A program made the translations under genes and the position numbers. DNA of 41,477 nucleotides from the NCBI GenBank assembly GCA_012838505.1, contig DUPD01000031.1, forward strand, positions 1 to 41,477, read 5' to 3'. Shown here piece after piece: positions 32,627 to 41,408 of the stretch (the stretch's first letter is position 1; the number at the start of each line of letters is the position of its first letter). The notes beneath the pieces are model-generated. The model searched no databases. It saw only the letters and a program-made list of their open reading frames with translations, and was not told the DNA's origin. This DNA comes from Bacilli bacterium. Its GTDB lineage: Bacteria; Bacillota; Bacilli; Bacillales; Amphibacillaceae.

Positions 32627-32651
32627 AAGAACTGTATGTATGACAGTTCTT
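32627..32651 (+). promoter_or_regulatory. 5'-UTR hairpin directly before the yjbH ribosome site
   Basis: AAGAACTGT (32627-32635) pairs perfectly with ACAGTTCTT (32643-32651), ending 6 nt before AAAGGAG. A possible promoter (TTGCTC, 18 nt, TACAAT at 32605-32610) would start the RNA just upstream. No T run follows, so it is not a terminator. Confidence 0.5.
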
Positions 32652-32671
32652 GATCAGAAAGGAGAATCGAT

Positions 32672-33571
32672 TTGAGCTTTAAACAAACTGAACCTTATAT
32701 TGAATTAAATACGCGTACTAAAAAGGTCCAGTGTAGCTACTTTGATCTTCTAAAAAAACCTATTGAAATTTATTTGTTTATTGATCCGATTTGTCCGACA
32801 TCATGGACAATCAATCCATATATAAAAAAGTTACAGCTTGAGTATGGACGATTTTTTACGATCCGACCAATTTTATGTAGTAAAATGCTTCGAGTCAATC
32901 AGCGGATTGTCGAGGATCCAATTCTAATTGAAGAAGTCATTACGCGAATGAATCGTCACCCTGAAAAATGTTTCGATCCAAAAGAGTATCATAAAAATCC
33001 AATTAAGTACCCAGCGGATATTTTCTTTGCAATTAAAGCCGCTGAACTTCAGGGAATTAATGCCGGCAGACGTTACTTGCAAAAAATCCAAGAATACCTG
33101 CTGTTAAATCAGGATGATATATCTGTTGATGAAGTACTGATCGATATTGCTAAAGAAGTCAAACTTGATGTTGAGGAATTCAAACGAGACCTCCATTCGA
33201 ATAGTGCCAAAAAAGCATTGCGATGTGATTTAAAAGTATCACGCGAAATGGAAATTGATCAAGCACCTTCAATCGTCTTTTTTAGTGAATCAGAGGAAGA
33301 TGAAGGACTAAAAATAGCTGGTTCTTATAGCTACGATATCTATGTGAGAGTGCTATCAACCTTGCTACAGACAGCAGTTAAGCCATTCGACAAGCCTGAT
33401 CTAGAAGATTTCATGTCATACTATCATTTCTCCAGTTCTGAAGAAATTGCTATTATCTATGATTTACCTGTAAAAAAAGCAGAGCAAGAAATGAAAAAAC
33501 TCCAATTAAAACAAATTGTTAAAAAAGTTTGTATTAGCGGACAATCATACTGGCACTACTTGAAGCAATAG
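32672..33571 (+). CDS. yjbH: ClpXP adaptor protein YjbH (SpxH)
   Basis: DsbA/FrnE-like thioredoxin-fold protein of 299 aa that presents Spx to ClpXP for degradation. The N-terminal IYLFIDPICPTSWTINPY carries a CPTS variant (C41) of the CxxC motif. The helical insert and the C-terminal extension (FSSSEEIAIIYDLPVKKAE, then KLQLKQIVKKVCISG) are as in the family. TTG start with AAAGGAG. Its substrate gene spx lies 5 kb away in this window. The yjbI haemoglobin gene that follows yjbH in B. subtilis is missing. Confidence 0.92.
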   Translation: MSFKQTEPYIELNTRTKKVQCSYFDLLKKPIEIYLFIDPICPTSWTINPYIKKLQLEYGRFFTIRPILCSKMLRVNQRIVEDPILIEEVITRMNRHPEKCFDPKEYHKNPIKYPADIFFAIKAAELQGINAGRRYLQKIQEYLLLNQDDISVDEVLIDIAKEVKLDVEEFKRDLHSNSAKKALRCDLKVSREMEIDQAPSIVFFSESEEDEGLKIAGSYSYDIYVRVLSTLLQTAVKPFDKPDLEDFMSYYHFSSSEEIAIIYDLPVKKAEQEMKKLQLKQIVKKVCISGQSYWHYLKQ

Positions 33572-33596
33572 CAATCATAACTTATTCAAATTAATC

Positions 33597-33639
33597 AATG
33601 ATGTTCGTAAACCATTCCAGTTTATGAACATCATTTTTT
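33597..33639 (+). terminator. Terminator of yjbH
   Basis: AATGATGTTC (33597-33606) pairs with GAACATCATT (33626-33635), followed by TTTTC. Confidence 0.85.
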
Positions 33640-33700
33640 CATTGGTAAAAACATAACTTAATAATAAAGTGCGTTAAAAATGATCAAAGAAGGTGTTATT

Positions 33701-33880
33701 ATGAACCAGTTGATTCGATTCATTTTCGTTTTGATCTTGTTTGTAGTTGCTGTTATTTTGAACCTATTCGGCCTCATGCGGATCGCACCGATCTTACTTA
33801 CCTTACCATTTTTGTTTATTTCCATCTATGTCTTGCTCAATTTTTTCTTTCACCGAAATACATTTAGAGGATTTAAATAA
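33701..33880 (+). CDS. Small two-helix membrane protein
   Basis: Protein of 59 aa from the ATG at 33701, placed after AAAGAAGGTG; a longer reading from 33680 overlaps the ribosome site. Two hydrophobic segments (about 4-22 and 28-50) and a basic tail (HRNTFRGFK) are seen. It occupies the place behind yjbH where B. subtilis carries yjbI. The family is not recognised. It has no obvious terminator; a short tandem repeat follows directly. Confidence 0.6.
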   Translation: MNQLIRFIFVLILFVVAVILNLFGLMRIAPILLTLPFLFISIYVLLNFFFHRNTFRGFK

Positions 33881-33907
33881 CAAAAGTTAACGGGCTAAGC
33901 TTCTGAT

Positions 33908-33991
33908 TTGCGAGCGGTATTTCTGACTTTGTGGGCGAACGCACATCGGTTGTGGGCGATATTTCCGACTTTGTGGGCGAACGCACGCCAA
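33908..33991. repeat. Four-unit tandem repeat, exact 21-nt period, alternating types
   Basis: Units start at 33908, 33929, 33950 and 33971. Units 1 and 3 end in TATTTCTGACT or TATTTCCGACT; units 2 and 4 contain GTGGGCGAACGCAC. Units 2-4 begin TTGTGGGCGA and unit 1 TTGCGAGCGG. The array lies between convergent genes; no ORF uses it. Confidence 0.85.
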
Positions 33992-34020
33992 AAGCGAGCT
34001 AATCCCTCACGACAGATAAA

Positions 34021-34054
34021 AAAACGCGAGAAGCACAATAGCTCCCGCGTTTTT
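34021..34054 (-). terminator. Terminator of pepF
   Basis: On the minus strand AAAAACGCGGGAG pairs with CTTCTCGCGTTTTTT. It lies 6 nt after the pepF stop; T runs exist in both directions. Confidence 0.85.
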
Positions 34055-34060
34055 CTCTTC

Positions 34061-35878
34061 TTAATTTAATTCCTCATATAAAGCTTCCATTTCATTCAAC
34101 TTCTCTTCAAAAATATCAAGGGCTTGTAAGATTGGTGTTTTCTCAGTCATATCAACACCAGCTTGCTTCAATACCTCGATTGGATAATCACTGCTTCCAG
34201 CTTTTAAGAAGCCAAAGTAACGATCGATTGCCGGCTGACCTTCTGTCAAAATTTTAACTGATAAAGCTTGTGCTGCTGAGTAGCCTGTTGCGTACTGATA
34301 AACATAATAGTTGTAATAGAAGTGTGGGATTCGTGCCCACTCTAAACCAATTTCCTCATCATGGACAACATCCTCACCGTAATACTTCTTGTTTAACTCA
34401 TAATAATGCTTTGTCAACGTATCAGGCGTCAACGCCTCACCATCTTGCTCCAACTTATGAATCAAGTGCTCAAATTCAGCAAACATCGTTTGACGGAAGA
34501 CCGTGCCCCTGAATCCTTCTAAGAAGTTATTTAACAAATAAAGTTTCTCTTTCGGGTCTGCTGTTCGTTCAACTAAATATTCATTTAACAATGACTCATT
34601 TAACGTAGAAGCCACTTCAGCAACAAAAATTGAGTAGTTACCATATCGATAAGGTTGATTTTCACGTGTATAATAACTATGCAATGAATGACCGAATTCA
34701 TGTGCTAAAGTAAACACGTTATTCAAATTATCTTGCCAGTTCATTAAAATGTATGGATTTGTTCCATATACTCCTGATGAATAGGCACCACTGCGTTTTC
34801 CTTTGTTTTCTTCAACGTCTACCCAGCGATTTTCAAAACCTTCTTTCAACCGATCAATATACTCCTCACCAAGCGGGGCAAGTCCATCAATTAACAATTG
34901 TTGTGCTTCTTCATAACTATAATTAAAATCAATATCCTCAACAAGTGGTGTGTACATATCGTACATGTTCATCTCATCAAGGCCAAGAATTTTTTTACGT
35001 AACTTAACGTAGCGATGCAGGAGATCCATTCGGTCATTTACCGCCTCAACTAAATTATCGTAAACTGTTTCCGAGATATTGTTACGATCAAGTGCTGCTG
35101 CACGTGCAGATGGATAGTTACGTACTTTTGCCATCGCATTATCCTTTTTCACATTACCTGATAGTGTCGATGCAAACGTGTTAATAAACTGATCATACGT
35201 CTGATACATTGATTGAAAAGCTTCACGACGAACCGAACGCTTACTTGATTCCATAAAGTTAATATATCGACCATGTGTCAATTCAACATCATGACCATTC
35301 TCGTCCTTAATCGTCGGGAATGTTAAATCTGCATTATTTAGTGAACCAAATGTTTGTGATGAACTATCGATCACTTCACTTAATTGGGCAATTAATGCCT
35401 CTTCCTTTTCTGACAGTACATGCTTAGCTTGACGAGCAATATCTGTTAAAACCTTATCATAAAGCTTTAATTCTGGTTTTTCCTCGGTAAAACGTTTAAT
35501 TTTATCAGAATCAATCGCTAAAATTTCAGGAACAATAAAACTCATCTCACTCGCTGCTTGCGTATACAACGTCATTGCCTTCGCATTTATGCCTTGATAA
35601 AATGAATTCGTTGTATCTTGGTCGTAACGCATATGAGCATATGTATAGAGCTTACCAATTCGCTCCGATACCGCATCCTCTAATGCTAACAACTGATAGA
35701 GTTGCTCAGCAGAATCTGCTAACGTTCCTTTAAAAGCAGCAAACTTCTCCAGTTCAGCTGAAACAGCTTTTCGCTCTTCCTCCCAAGCATCATCCGTAGC
35801 AAAAATATCCTCTAATCGCCACGTTCTTTCTTCAGCAATTTCTTCCCTTGTTTGTAATTTACTCGCTTCTTTTGTCAA
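34061..35878 (-). CDS. pepF: Oligoendopeptidase F
   Basis: M3-family zinc metallopeptidase of 605 aa, cytoplasmic, cleaving short peptides. The zinc motif HEFGH is in FTLAHEFGHSLHSYY (about residue 390), with the third ligand in VASTLNESLLNEYL and the substrate tyrosines in HFYYNYYVYQYATGYSAA. Full family length. AGGAGG precedes the ATG. It lies between coiA and yjbH as in B. subtilis and is probably transcribed with coiA or from its own promoter in the 117-nt gap. Confidence 0.96.
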   Translation of the reverse strand: MTKEASKLQTREEIAEERTWRLEDIFATDDAWEEERKAVSAELEKFAAFKGTLADSAEQLYQLLALEDAVSERIGKLYTYAHMRYDQDTTNSFYQGINAKAMTLYTQAASEMSFIVPEILAIDSDKIKRFTEEKPELKLYDKVLTDIARQAKHVLSEKEEALIAQLSEVIDSSSQTFGSLNNADLTFPTIKDENGHDVELTHGRYINFMESSKRSVRREAFQSMYQTYDQFINTFASTLSGNVKKDNAMAKVRNYPSARAAALDRNNISETVYDNLVEAVNDRMDLLHRYVKLRKKILGLDEMNMYDMYTPLVEDIDFNYSYEEAQQLLIDGLAPLGEEYIDRLKEGFENRWVDVEENKGKRSGAYSSGVYGTNPYILMNWQDNLNNVFTLAHEFGHSLHSYYTRENQPYRYGNYSIFVAEVASTLNESLLNEYLVERTADPKEKLYLLNNFLEGFRGTVFRQTMFAEFEHLIHKLEQDGEALTPDTLTKHYYELNKKYYGEDVVHDEEIGLEWARIPHFYYNYYVYQYATGYSAAQALSVKILTEGQPAIDRYFGFLKAGSSDYPIEVLKQAGVDMTEKTPILQALDIFEEKLNEMEALYEELN

Positions 35879-35995
35879 AATTTATTCCTCCTTTATTTTT
35901 AAGAATCTTGCCCATCAATTTTTGAAACTTCCTTGAGCAAAAATTCAAACTTCTTTATTTATTTCTCTAGTTATTATACCGCAAAAAGCAATTTT

Positions 35996-37165
35996 TTATC
36001 GGTAAAAGCACTTTTGTGCTAACATCCGCTGAATACTAACATCTTTAGCTAATGCTTCATCAATTGTTTGATACTGACCAATTGATCCCCTTACTTGATA
36101 GGTTTCACCTACTTTGATAATTTTTCCTACTTGTAAAAAGTAAGACAAATAAGCTTCGACAGGATCATTTTTTTGACTGAGCATTGGAAAATTGATGAGT
36201 TTTTGTTTTCGAAATCGTTGCATATAGCCGTTCAATTGCTTGGATGAAAACTGTGGGAAGTGATTAAGAAAATCATAACATAAGTAGGTCTGCCAAGTCC
36301 AAACTGAGACTTTCATCGTCCACTGTCCATTGACAGGTAAACCGATCCAGCTAGACATAAGCGATGGAAACAGTTGATTTAAATAAAGCCATTCTCTAAA
36401 TTGTTTTTCAGTCTGATTCATTTTATGGGGAAGTTTTAATCTGAAGCGTTTCTTTTCTGAAAGCCACTCGGGGGTAAAAATAGACAGTTGTTCTGTTTTA
36501 AAAAATTGTTCGAAACGGATTGAAGCTAATCGCTTAAATTTTAGTTGTCCAACTGAGCGACTTTTTCCAGTCAAACAGATGAGATCATAGCGTGCAAATT
36601 GTTTCGAGTCTGGACAGTAAAAATACAATTTTGGATAGATGTCATTGTTGAATTGATGTAGAAAGCTTTGTTCTGTTGGCGTTAAATATAAACCTTGTTT
36701 ACTGAGGCGGCGCATCCGATTCCCACCCAAAATCCACAGTGGTGTGATCCCAATCGATTGATAGCCCCGAGTCCGAGCCAATATTTCTTTCAGTGGAATC
36801 GTGGCACATTGATACTCAATCGCTAGCCTCTTCTGGGCAAACTGCACGATTAAATCAGCACGTTGCTTGATCTCCGGTATATAGTGCTCTAACTGAACCG
36901 AAAACCCTTGATTAGTTAACCACGTAAATAAATCTAACTTACCTCTCTCATGATACACACCCTCTCCACTCGCTCGATTCGGACAATTTTGTAACGATTT
37001 ATGGGCAAAGTGAGCGATCATTTGCGTACCCGCCTTCATGATTAATTTAGTTTTACAAACTGGACAGTAAAAAGGAGTTTTAGCTTGTTTGAGTTGAATG
37101 ATTTGTGACCGTGGGAGAAGTGCGAGGGTTACGCGTTTGCCTTTACTTGAAACCGCTTGAAGCAT
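35996..37165 (-). CDS. coiA: Competence protein CoiA
   Basis: Protein of 389 aa. An N-terminal zinc-finger-like pair (FYCPVCKTKLIMKAG) and H-rich FAHKSLQNCPN precede the CoiA nuclease-like domain: YHERGKLDLFTWL, then RADLIVQFAQKRLAIEYQC with the D-E-Q nuclease-type residues. CoiA is required for recombination of imported DNA in competent Gram-positives. The ATG at 37165 is preferred because AAAGGATGG would overlap the earlier one. It lies behind mecA, the B. subtilis order. Other competence genes are not in this window. Confidence 0.93.
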   Translation of the reverse strand: MLQAVSSKGKRVTLALLPRSQIIQLKQAKTPFYCPVCKTKLIMKAGTQMIAHFAHKSLQNCPNRASGEGVYHERGKLDLFTWLTNQGFSVQLEHYIPEIKQRADLIVQFAQKRLAIEYQCATIPLKEILARTRGYQSIGITPLWILGGNRMRRLSKQGLYLTPTEQSFLHQFNNDIYPKLYFYCPDSKQFARYDLICLTGKSRSVGQLKFKRLASIRFEQFFKTEQLSIFTPEWLSEKKRFRLKLPHKMNQTEKQFREWLYLNQLFPSLMSSWIGLPVNGQWTMKVSVWTWQTYLCYDFLNHFPQFSSKQLNGYMQRFRKQKLINFPMLSQKNDPVEAYLSYFLQVGKIIKVGETYQVRGSIGQYQTIDEALAKDVSIQRMLAQKCFYR

Positions 37166-37240
37166 AGTCACCATCCTTTTTTTCGTGATAGACCACTATT
37201 CGACATCATTAGACTCTTTTCCTGCTTATTTTGCAAAATA

Positions 37241-37280
37241 AAAACACCTAACGGACAAAAGAGCAGTCGATTAAGTGTTT
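37241..37280 (-). terminator. Terminator of mecA
   Basis: On the minus strand AAACACTTAA pairs with TTAGGTGTTTT, followed by TATTTTG. It lies 7 nt after the mecA stop. Confidence 0.75.
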
Positions 37281-37287
37281 CAATGAA

Positions 37288-37968
37288 TTATTGAAAAAAT
37301 TGCTTTGTTTGTTCTAATGCTTGTTCAGAGAAAATAGTTTTTCCATATTCTAAAATGACTGGAATGGTGACCTTTTTCTTAGTTCCATATTCATAGATAA
37401 TACTTAGAAGATTATCTTGAACATATTCATCTAAAATGTTGTCGTCAAATTTCACAATTAAAATGTAAAGATTTTTGTAGTGATACAATTCACTTTCAAT
37501 GCCGTCTTCTAGATCGATTCGATGACTTAACTGAATCATGTCCTCAAAGTCACTAAAAGCGATCGTATGATGAACTAAGCGTGGATATGTCTGACCTTCC
37601 GCTTTTCGACCAGAATCTCTGGCTGCTTTGGCTAATTGAATATCAAGTAAATTCTCTAGCTTATCGTTCAAACTTTCTTCAACTTTAGAAGTGTCATCCC
37701 CTAATTCTAAATTCTGACCATCCTTAGAAAGTTGGGCTTTTGTTACCGTGATCTCTAACCCTTTTTCCATCGCCTGAACTTGAATCCATAATGGGCCTTC
37801 AATATCAAAAGATTCTTGATCGCCAGCCTCATCCATCACCTGCCAAAAGAGTTGTTCACTCCGCTCGCGATTATACCAGATTTCTTCACGGTTAAAACCA
37901 CGATCCTCAATATCCAGATAAGACATATAAAATTTTATTGTGTTTTCATTAATTCTTTCTATTTCCAT
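37288..37968 (-). CDS. mecA: Adaptor protein MecA
   Basis: ClpC adaptor of 226 aa that targets ComK and other proteins to ClpCP. The N-terminal substrate domain (MEIERINENTIKFYMSYLDIE, GFNREEIWYNRERSEQLFW) and the C-terminal ClpC-binding domain (FSDFEDMIQLSHRI, YHYKNLYILIVKF, ILEYGKTIFSEQALEQ) are joined by an acidic linker of about 40 residues. GGGGAG precedes the ATG. Its position between spx and coiA matches B. subtilis; yjbE is absent. Confidence 0.96.
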   Translation of the reverse strand: MEIERINENTIKFYMSYLDIEDRGFNREEIWYNRERSEQLFWQVMDEAGDQESFDIEGPLWIQVQAMEKGLEITVTKAQLSKDGQNLELGDDTSKVEESLNDKLENLLDIQLAKAARDSGRKAEGQTYPRLVHHTIAFSDFEDMIQLSHRIDLEDGIESELYHYKNLYILIVKFDDNILDEYVQDNLLSIIYEYGTKKKVTIPVILEYGKTIFSEQALEQTKQFFQ

Positions 37969-38136
37969 TCAGCTTCTCCCCTTTCAACAAAAGGTCCATC
38001 GCCATTCACTTTATTTATATCTTACTCTACCCTATTTAAACATGTGCTAAGCATTTAAAAATAATTATTATCAATTACCTATTCTAACGTATTTACCTGG
38101 AGATGTCATCCTTTTTGATAAATGATTGACAACGAA

Positions 38137-38167
38137 AAAACACAACCTAATTATCGGGCTGTGTTTT
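38137..38167 (-). terminator. Terminator of spx
   Basis: On the minus strand AAAACACAGCC pairs with GGTTGTGTTTT, followed by TTCG. It lies 16 nt after the spx stop. Confidence 0.85.
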
Positions 38168-38183
38168 ATTTTAAGTATAAAAG

Positions 38184-38579
38184 TTAATTAACCATTCTTT
38201 GCGCTTCAAGCAACTGTAAATTTCTCACCTTGCGTGGCAAAAACCTTCTAATTTCATCTTCATTATAGCCAACTTGTAGTCTTTTCTCATCAAGAATAAT
38301 TGGGCGACGTAAAATCCCTGGATTCTCTTGAATTGTATCAATCAAATCCTTTAATGACATTTGCTCAATATCAACCTCTAATTTTTGGAACGCCTTAGAT
38401 CGTGTTGAAATAATTTCATCTGTTCCATCTTCAGTCATCCGTAAAATTTCCTTAATCTCATCAATCGTCAACGCATCGGAGAATATGTTTCTTTCTTGAT
38501 ATGGTATGTTGTGTTCTTCTAACCATGCTTTCGCTTTCCGACAAGAAGTACAGCTTGGCGAGGTATAAAGTGTAACCAT
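38184..38579 (-). CDS. spx: Redox-sensitive transcriptional regulator Spx
   Basis: ArsC-fold protein of 131 aa, exactly the usual length. It binds the RNA polymerase alpha C-terminal domain and activates thiol-stress genes when C10 and C13 (CTSC) form a disulfide. [10 protein letters not shown] and the [21 protein letters not shown] segment are diagnostic. The C-terminal tail, needed for recognition by YjbH-ClpXP, ends AQRMVN. GAGGAG precedes the ATG. It lies behind yjbC, as in B. subtilis, but with a terminator between. Confidence 0.97.
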   Translation of the reverse strand: MVTLYTSPSCTSCRKAKAWLEEHNIPYQERNIFSDALTIDEIKEILRMTEDGTDEIISTRSKAFQKLEVDIEQMSLKDLIDTIQENPGILRRPIILDEKRLQVGYNEDEIRRFLPRKVRNLQLLEAQRMVN

Positions 38580-38808
38580 TTGATTTCACTCCTCATATAT
38601 ATAAATTTAATTGTTAATTAATTCATTATCAAATGACAATTACTATAATCTAATAACTAATTATAATTATACTACATATTGTGGTTTATTAACAGACCTT
38701 AATACATATTTACAAACTATTTACACAATTATTGCTCTTATTCGGCTTTCCTTACTCGTTATTCCCTATAAGAGATCTTTTAAACATGATTTCTCAAGTA
38801 AAGAAAAA
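38580..38808 (-). promoter_or_regulatory. AT-rich spx upstream region
   Basis: This 229-nt stretch has no credible ORF. On the minus strand TATAAT (38671-38666) has a weak -35 (TGTTAA, 38694-38689) 17 nt upstream. I looked for a PerR-type box (TTATAATNATTATAA) and found only loose AT-rich matches. Confidence 0.35.
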
Positions 38809-38857
38809 AACTTTTCTCAATTAGCGATGAATAATCACTCACTAATTGAAAAAAGTT
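38809..38857 (-). terminator. Terminator of yjbC
   Basis: On the minus strand AACTTTTTTCAATTAG pairs with CTAATTGAGAAAAGTT, followed by TTTTTTC. It lies 43 nt after the yjbC stop. Confidence 0.85.
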
Positions 38858-38899
38858 AATTGATCCACTCTAAAATTAATCAGATGATTTTGATTGTTT

Positions 38900-39478
38900 T
38901 TAATTTAACTCTGAAAAGATATCGGCATTTTTGCCTACTTGATCAAATGTTAATACTTCTTCTGCTGATTGATACGCCTGTCCGTATATTTGTTCATCTT
39001 TATACGTGTGGATATCTTGATACATCTGGCGCATTTGTCGATAGATCGCTTTTTCATTTTGATTCGTCGGGGACCAATATAATATCTCCAAACGACTATT
39101 TTCATTTGTTGCTAAAGATCGGCGGTTATAGCCAATTGCTTTAGCATGTTTAAATTTTTCTCTCTGGTAAAAATTCAATCGCTTTAATGAATCCGTTTCT
39201 TGATAATCAACAGGTTCTACTTCAAGTATAATTGGCTTTTCTCTCTGCTTTAATTGCTCAATTAATTGATGACCGATCCCCTTGCCACGAGATTCAGATG
39301 AAACATACAAATAATCAATAAAGATGAATTCTTCAAATTCAGCATACATTAACACATGATCTGGCCCTTCGTCTTTAAAGTAAACGTCACCCTTCTCCTT
39401 TAGCAATAGTTCCATATGTTCTTTCGATTTCATTTCCTCAATTGGAAAATACTCTTGCAATTTGTTAAACCAATTCAA
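38900..39478 (-). CDS. yjbC: GNAT acetyltransferase YjbC
   Basis: Protein of 192 aa with an N-terminal GNAT domain: VLMYAEFEEFIFIDYLYVS, then the acetyl-CoA loop SRGKGIGHQLIEQL. Its C-terminal part (HAKAIGYNRRSLATNENSRLE, then ILYWSP) is peculiar to YjbC. The TTG at 39478 gives MNWFNKLQEYFP, matching the B. subtilis start; AAAGGGTGG stands 5 nt before it. In B. subtilis yjbC is a general-stress gene co-transcribed with spx; here a terminator separates them. The substrate is unknown. Confidence 0.94.
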   Translation of the reverse strand: MNWFNKLQEYFPIEEMKSKEHMELLLKEKGDVYFKDEGPDHVLMYAEFEEFIFIDYLYVSSESRGKGIGHQLIEQLKQREKPIILEVEPVDYQETDSLKRLNFYQREKFKHAKAIGYNRRSLATNENSRLEILYWSPTNQNEKAIYRQMRQMYQDIHTYKDEQIYGQAYQSAEEVLTFDQVGKNADIFSELN

Positions 39479-39655
39479 ACTGTCCACCCTTTCGTTAGTG
39501 ATCAAGCTTTTTCATTATAACGAAGCGAGCTCTATTTGTTAACTCACAAAATCAGTCAGATAGTACTGAATCAGAGCAGATTTCTTCATAACGTACAGCT
39601 TACACTTAGAAAACTCCTTTTTTCAAAAGTATCGTCCAGTTTAATCCGTTTTTAA

Positions 39656-40873
39656 TCAATTAAGTGGTGTATAATCAACGCCTTCTGTATAAACATTACC
39701 CGCATTCCATAGTAGGAATTCATCAATACCATTTTCATTTAATGCACGAATCTGCGCCTCAACTTCTGCTACACCATATTGGAATGTAGATCCACTATAG
39801 AGCCAAGGTGCCTCAAAATCTTGAATCCACGGACGTGAAATTGGCGGCTCTGCTAACGCCCCTAAAACTTGATTTTCAAGCTTACTATAAGCATCAACTA
39901 AAGCATACGGTTCCTGATCAGGATAATCAATGCCAAAATGTGGTGTCCAGTGGCTCGGATAGATCATCGACGAAATCACGTCAACGTTCTCTGATATTCT
40001 TGAGAAATTCTGTCCAATCCCAGGAGTTTCTTCAACCGTTACAGCATAACCAAATATATCTACCGACACATCTACCCCATATTGATTTAATTCTTCACGT
40101 GCATATGCAACAAAGTCGGTCACAGCCTCAACCCGTTTTTTCACATCATCCATTTCAATCTCAGCATAATCCCCTTGACTGTATTCTAACGCTTCCTCAC
40201 GAAGTTCAAACCCTTCTGGATAACGAACATAGTCAAACTGAATATCCTGGAATCCAAGCTCAACAGCCTTTTTAGCAATTTCCACATTATATTCCCAGAC
40301 TTCTTTTTCATATGGGTTAACAAATGCTTCTCCACGATTATTTACCCATACTTTTCCGTTCTCTAAAAATGATAAGTCAGGACGTTTTTCTGCAAGAACA
40401 CTGTCTTTAAAGACAACAATTCGAGCAATTGGATAAATCCCATGCTCTTCTAACATATCCATCATTTGAACGGGATTACTAATATAAGGCTTTGATATAT
40501 CGTAAAATGGTGAATCTTCATCCGGTCTAAAGGTTAGATTACCGTAATCATCTTTAATATCAATTACCATCGCATTTAATTCGGTCGTATTAACTAGGTC
40601 TAGCAACGTATCAAAACGTGCACCACCAGCAGAATGGCCCGTTACATAAAGACCTCTTACTGCATCAGGATATTCAAAATGATAGCCTGAATCATATGTA
40701 AATCGAGCTAAAAGGCGAATTGGTTCAATCACTTTAATTTGTGTTTCTCGGATCACATGATCACTACTTACATACTGTTTATTCTCTTCTGCCTTGATGC
40801 TCGGTTGATTTACTAACAAACTTAATAATACAATCACCAAAAGTAACCAACCTTTTCTCTGATGTCCCAACAT
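39656..40873 (-). CDS. Secreted putative glycoside hydrolase (DUF4015 family)
   Basis: Protein of 405 aa with a signal peptide (about 1-28, LLLVIVLLSLLVNQPSIKA) and a TIM-barrel of the GH-like DUF4015 family. Signatures are RGLYVTGHSAGGARFDTLLDL, NAMVIDIKDDYGNL, GIYPIARIVVFKDSVLA, DIQFDYVRYPEG (the probable catalytic site region with D and R) and SMIYPSHWTP. It probably acts on a cell-surface or extracellular polysaccharide; no substrate is established. The ribosome region is G-rich (GGGGGGTAGAGGG). It is monocistronic, with no clear terminator before yjbC. Confidence 0.88.
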   Translation of the reverse strand: MLGHQRKGWLLLVIVLLSLLVNQPSIKAEENKQYVSSDHVIRETQIKVIEPIRLLARFTYDSGYHFEYPDAVRGLYVTGHSAGGARFDTLLDLVNTTELNAMVIDIKDDYGNLTFRPDEDSPFYDISKPYISNPVQMMDMLEEHGIYPIARIVVFKDSVLAEKRPDLSFLENGKVWVNNRGEAFVNPYEKEVWEYNVEIAKKAVELGFQDIQFDYVRYPEGFELREEALEYSQGDYAEIEMDDVKKRVEAVTDFVAYAREELNQYGVDVSVDIFGYAVTVEETPGIGQNFSRISENVDVISSMIYPSHWTPHFGIDYPDQEPYALVDAYSKLENQVLGALAEPPISRPWIQDFEAPWLYSGSTFQYGVAEVEAQIRALNENGIDEFLLWNAGNVYTEGVDYTPLN

Positions 40874-41009
40874 ACCCTCTACCCCCCAAGTTATTATGCC
40901 TCAAAAAAATCATTGTTTGAGTTAATTTCATAATAAAAAAATTTTAGTTAAAACACGAGCATTTACACATTTAGTGATAGTATCATACGTAAATAGGTGG
41001 CTGAATCAA

Positions 41010-41187
41010 GTGATCGGAACGACAGGTGGCGACTCTAGCGGGAAAAGATCGTGTCCGAAGATCCAGTAAGTAAATTAAGGAATGTTAGACTAAGAACGCC
41101 ACGTTCATGTGGCAACGTCTAACTGACCCACATCCTATGCGCCCGAGGCCGATCCCGCAGAAAGCGTCCACCTAGAGTGGAGATCAC
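41010..41187. repeat. Large structured intergenic element, copy B
   Basis: Nested complementary arms are GTGATC (41010-41015)/GATCAC (41182-41187), AGGTGG (41024-41029)/CCACCT (41168-41173), GCGGG (41038-41042)/CCCGC (41154-41158) and TTAGAC (41085-41090)/GTCTAA (41117-41122), with GCCAC/GTGGC inside the last. The core at 41113-41149 is nearly identical to that of copy A. The GACTCTAGCGGG and CCCGCAGAAAGCGTCCACCT ends recall intergenic repeats common in Bacillaceae genomes. Confidence 0.75.
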
Positions 41188-41357
41188 ATGGATCCCTCCA
41201 ACTCTATTGTTCGTGTTTTATCCTTATTTAAGTAATTATAAAATTCATTCGTTTATTAAAATCCTTATTAGCATGTCACATATCCTCCATTATATAAGAA
41301 AAAAGGACAAATAGATATGTTAAATCACAATTTCCGACAAAATGACCGTTCAAAAAA

Positions 41358-41408
41358 GGGGCTGTCCAGAAAGTCAGTAAAAACTGATTTTCGGTGACAG
41401 CCCTTTTT
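41358..41408. terminator. Strong bidirectional terminator
   Basis: GGGCTGTC (41359-41366) pairs with GACAGCCC (41396-41403), with an inner GAAAGTCAGT/ACTGATTTTC stem. T runs exist on both sides. The gene it serves is probably outside the window; nothing recognisable lies in 41188-41350 or after it. Confidence 0.8.

Noticed and set aside
38611..39144. Two plus-strand ORFs between spx and yjbC
   Set aside because: The first lies in AT-rich non-coding sequence with no ribosome site; the second is antisense to yjbC.
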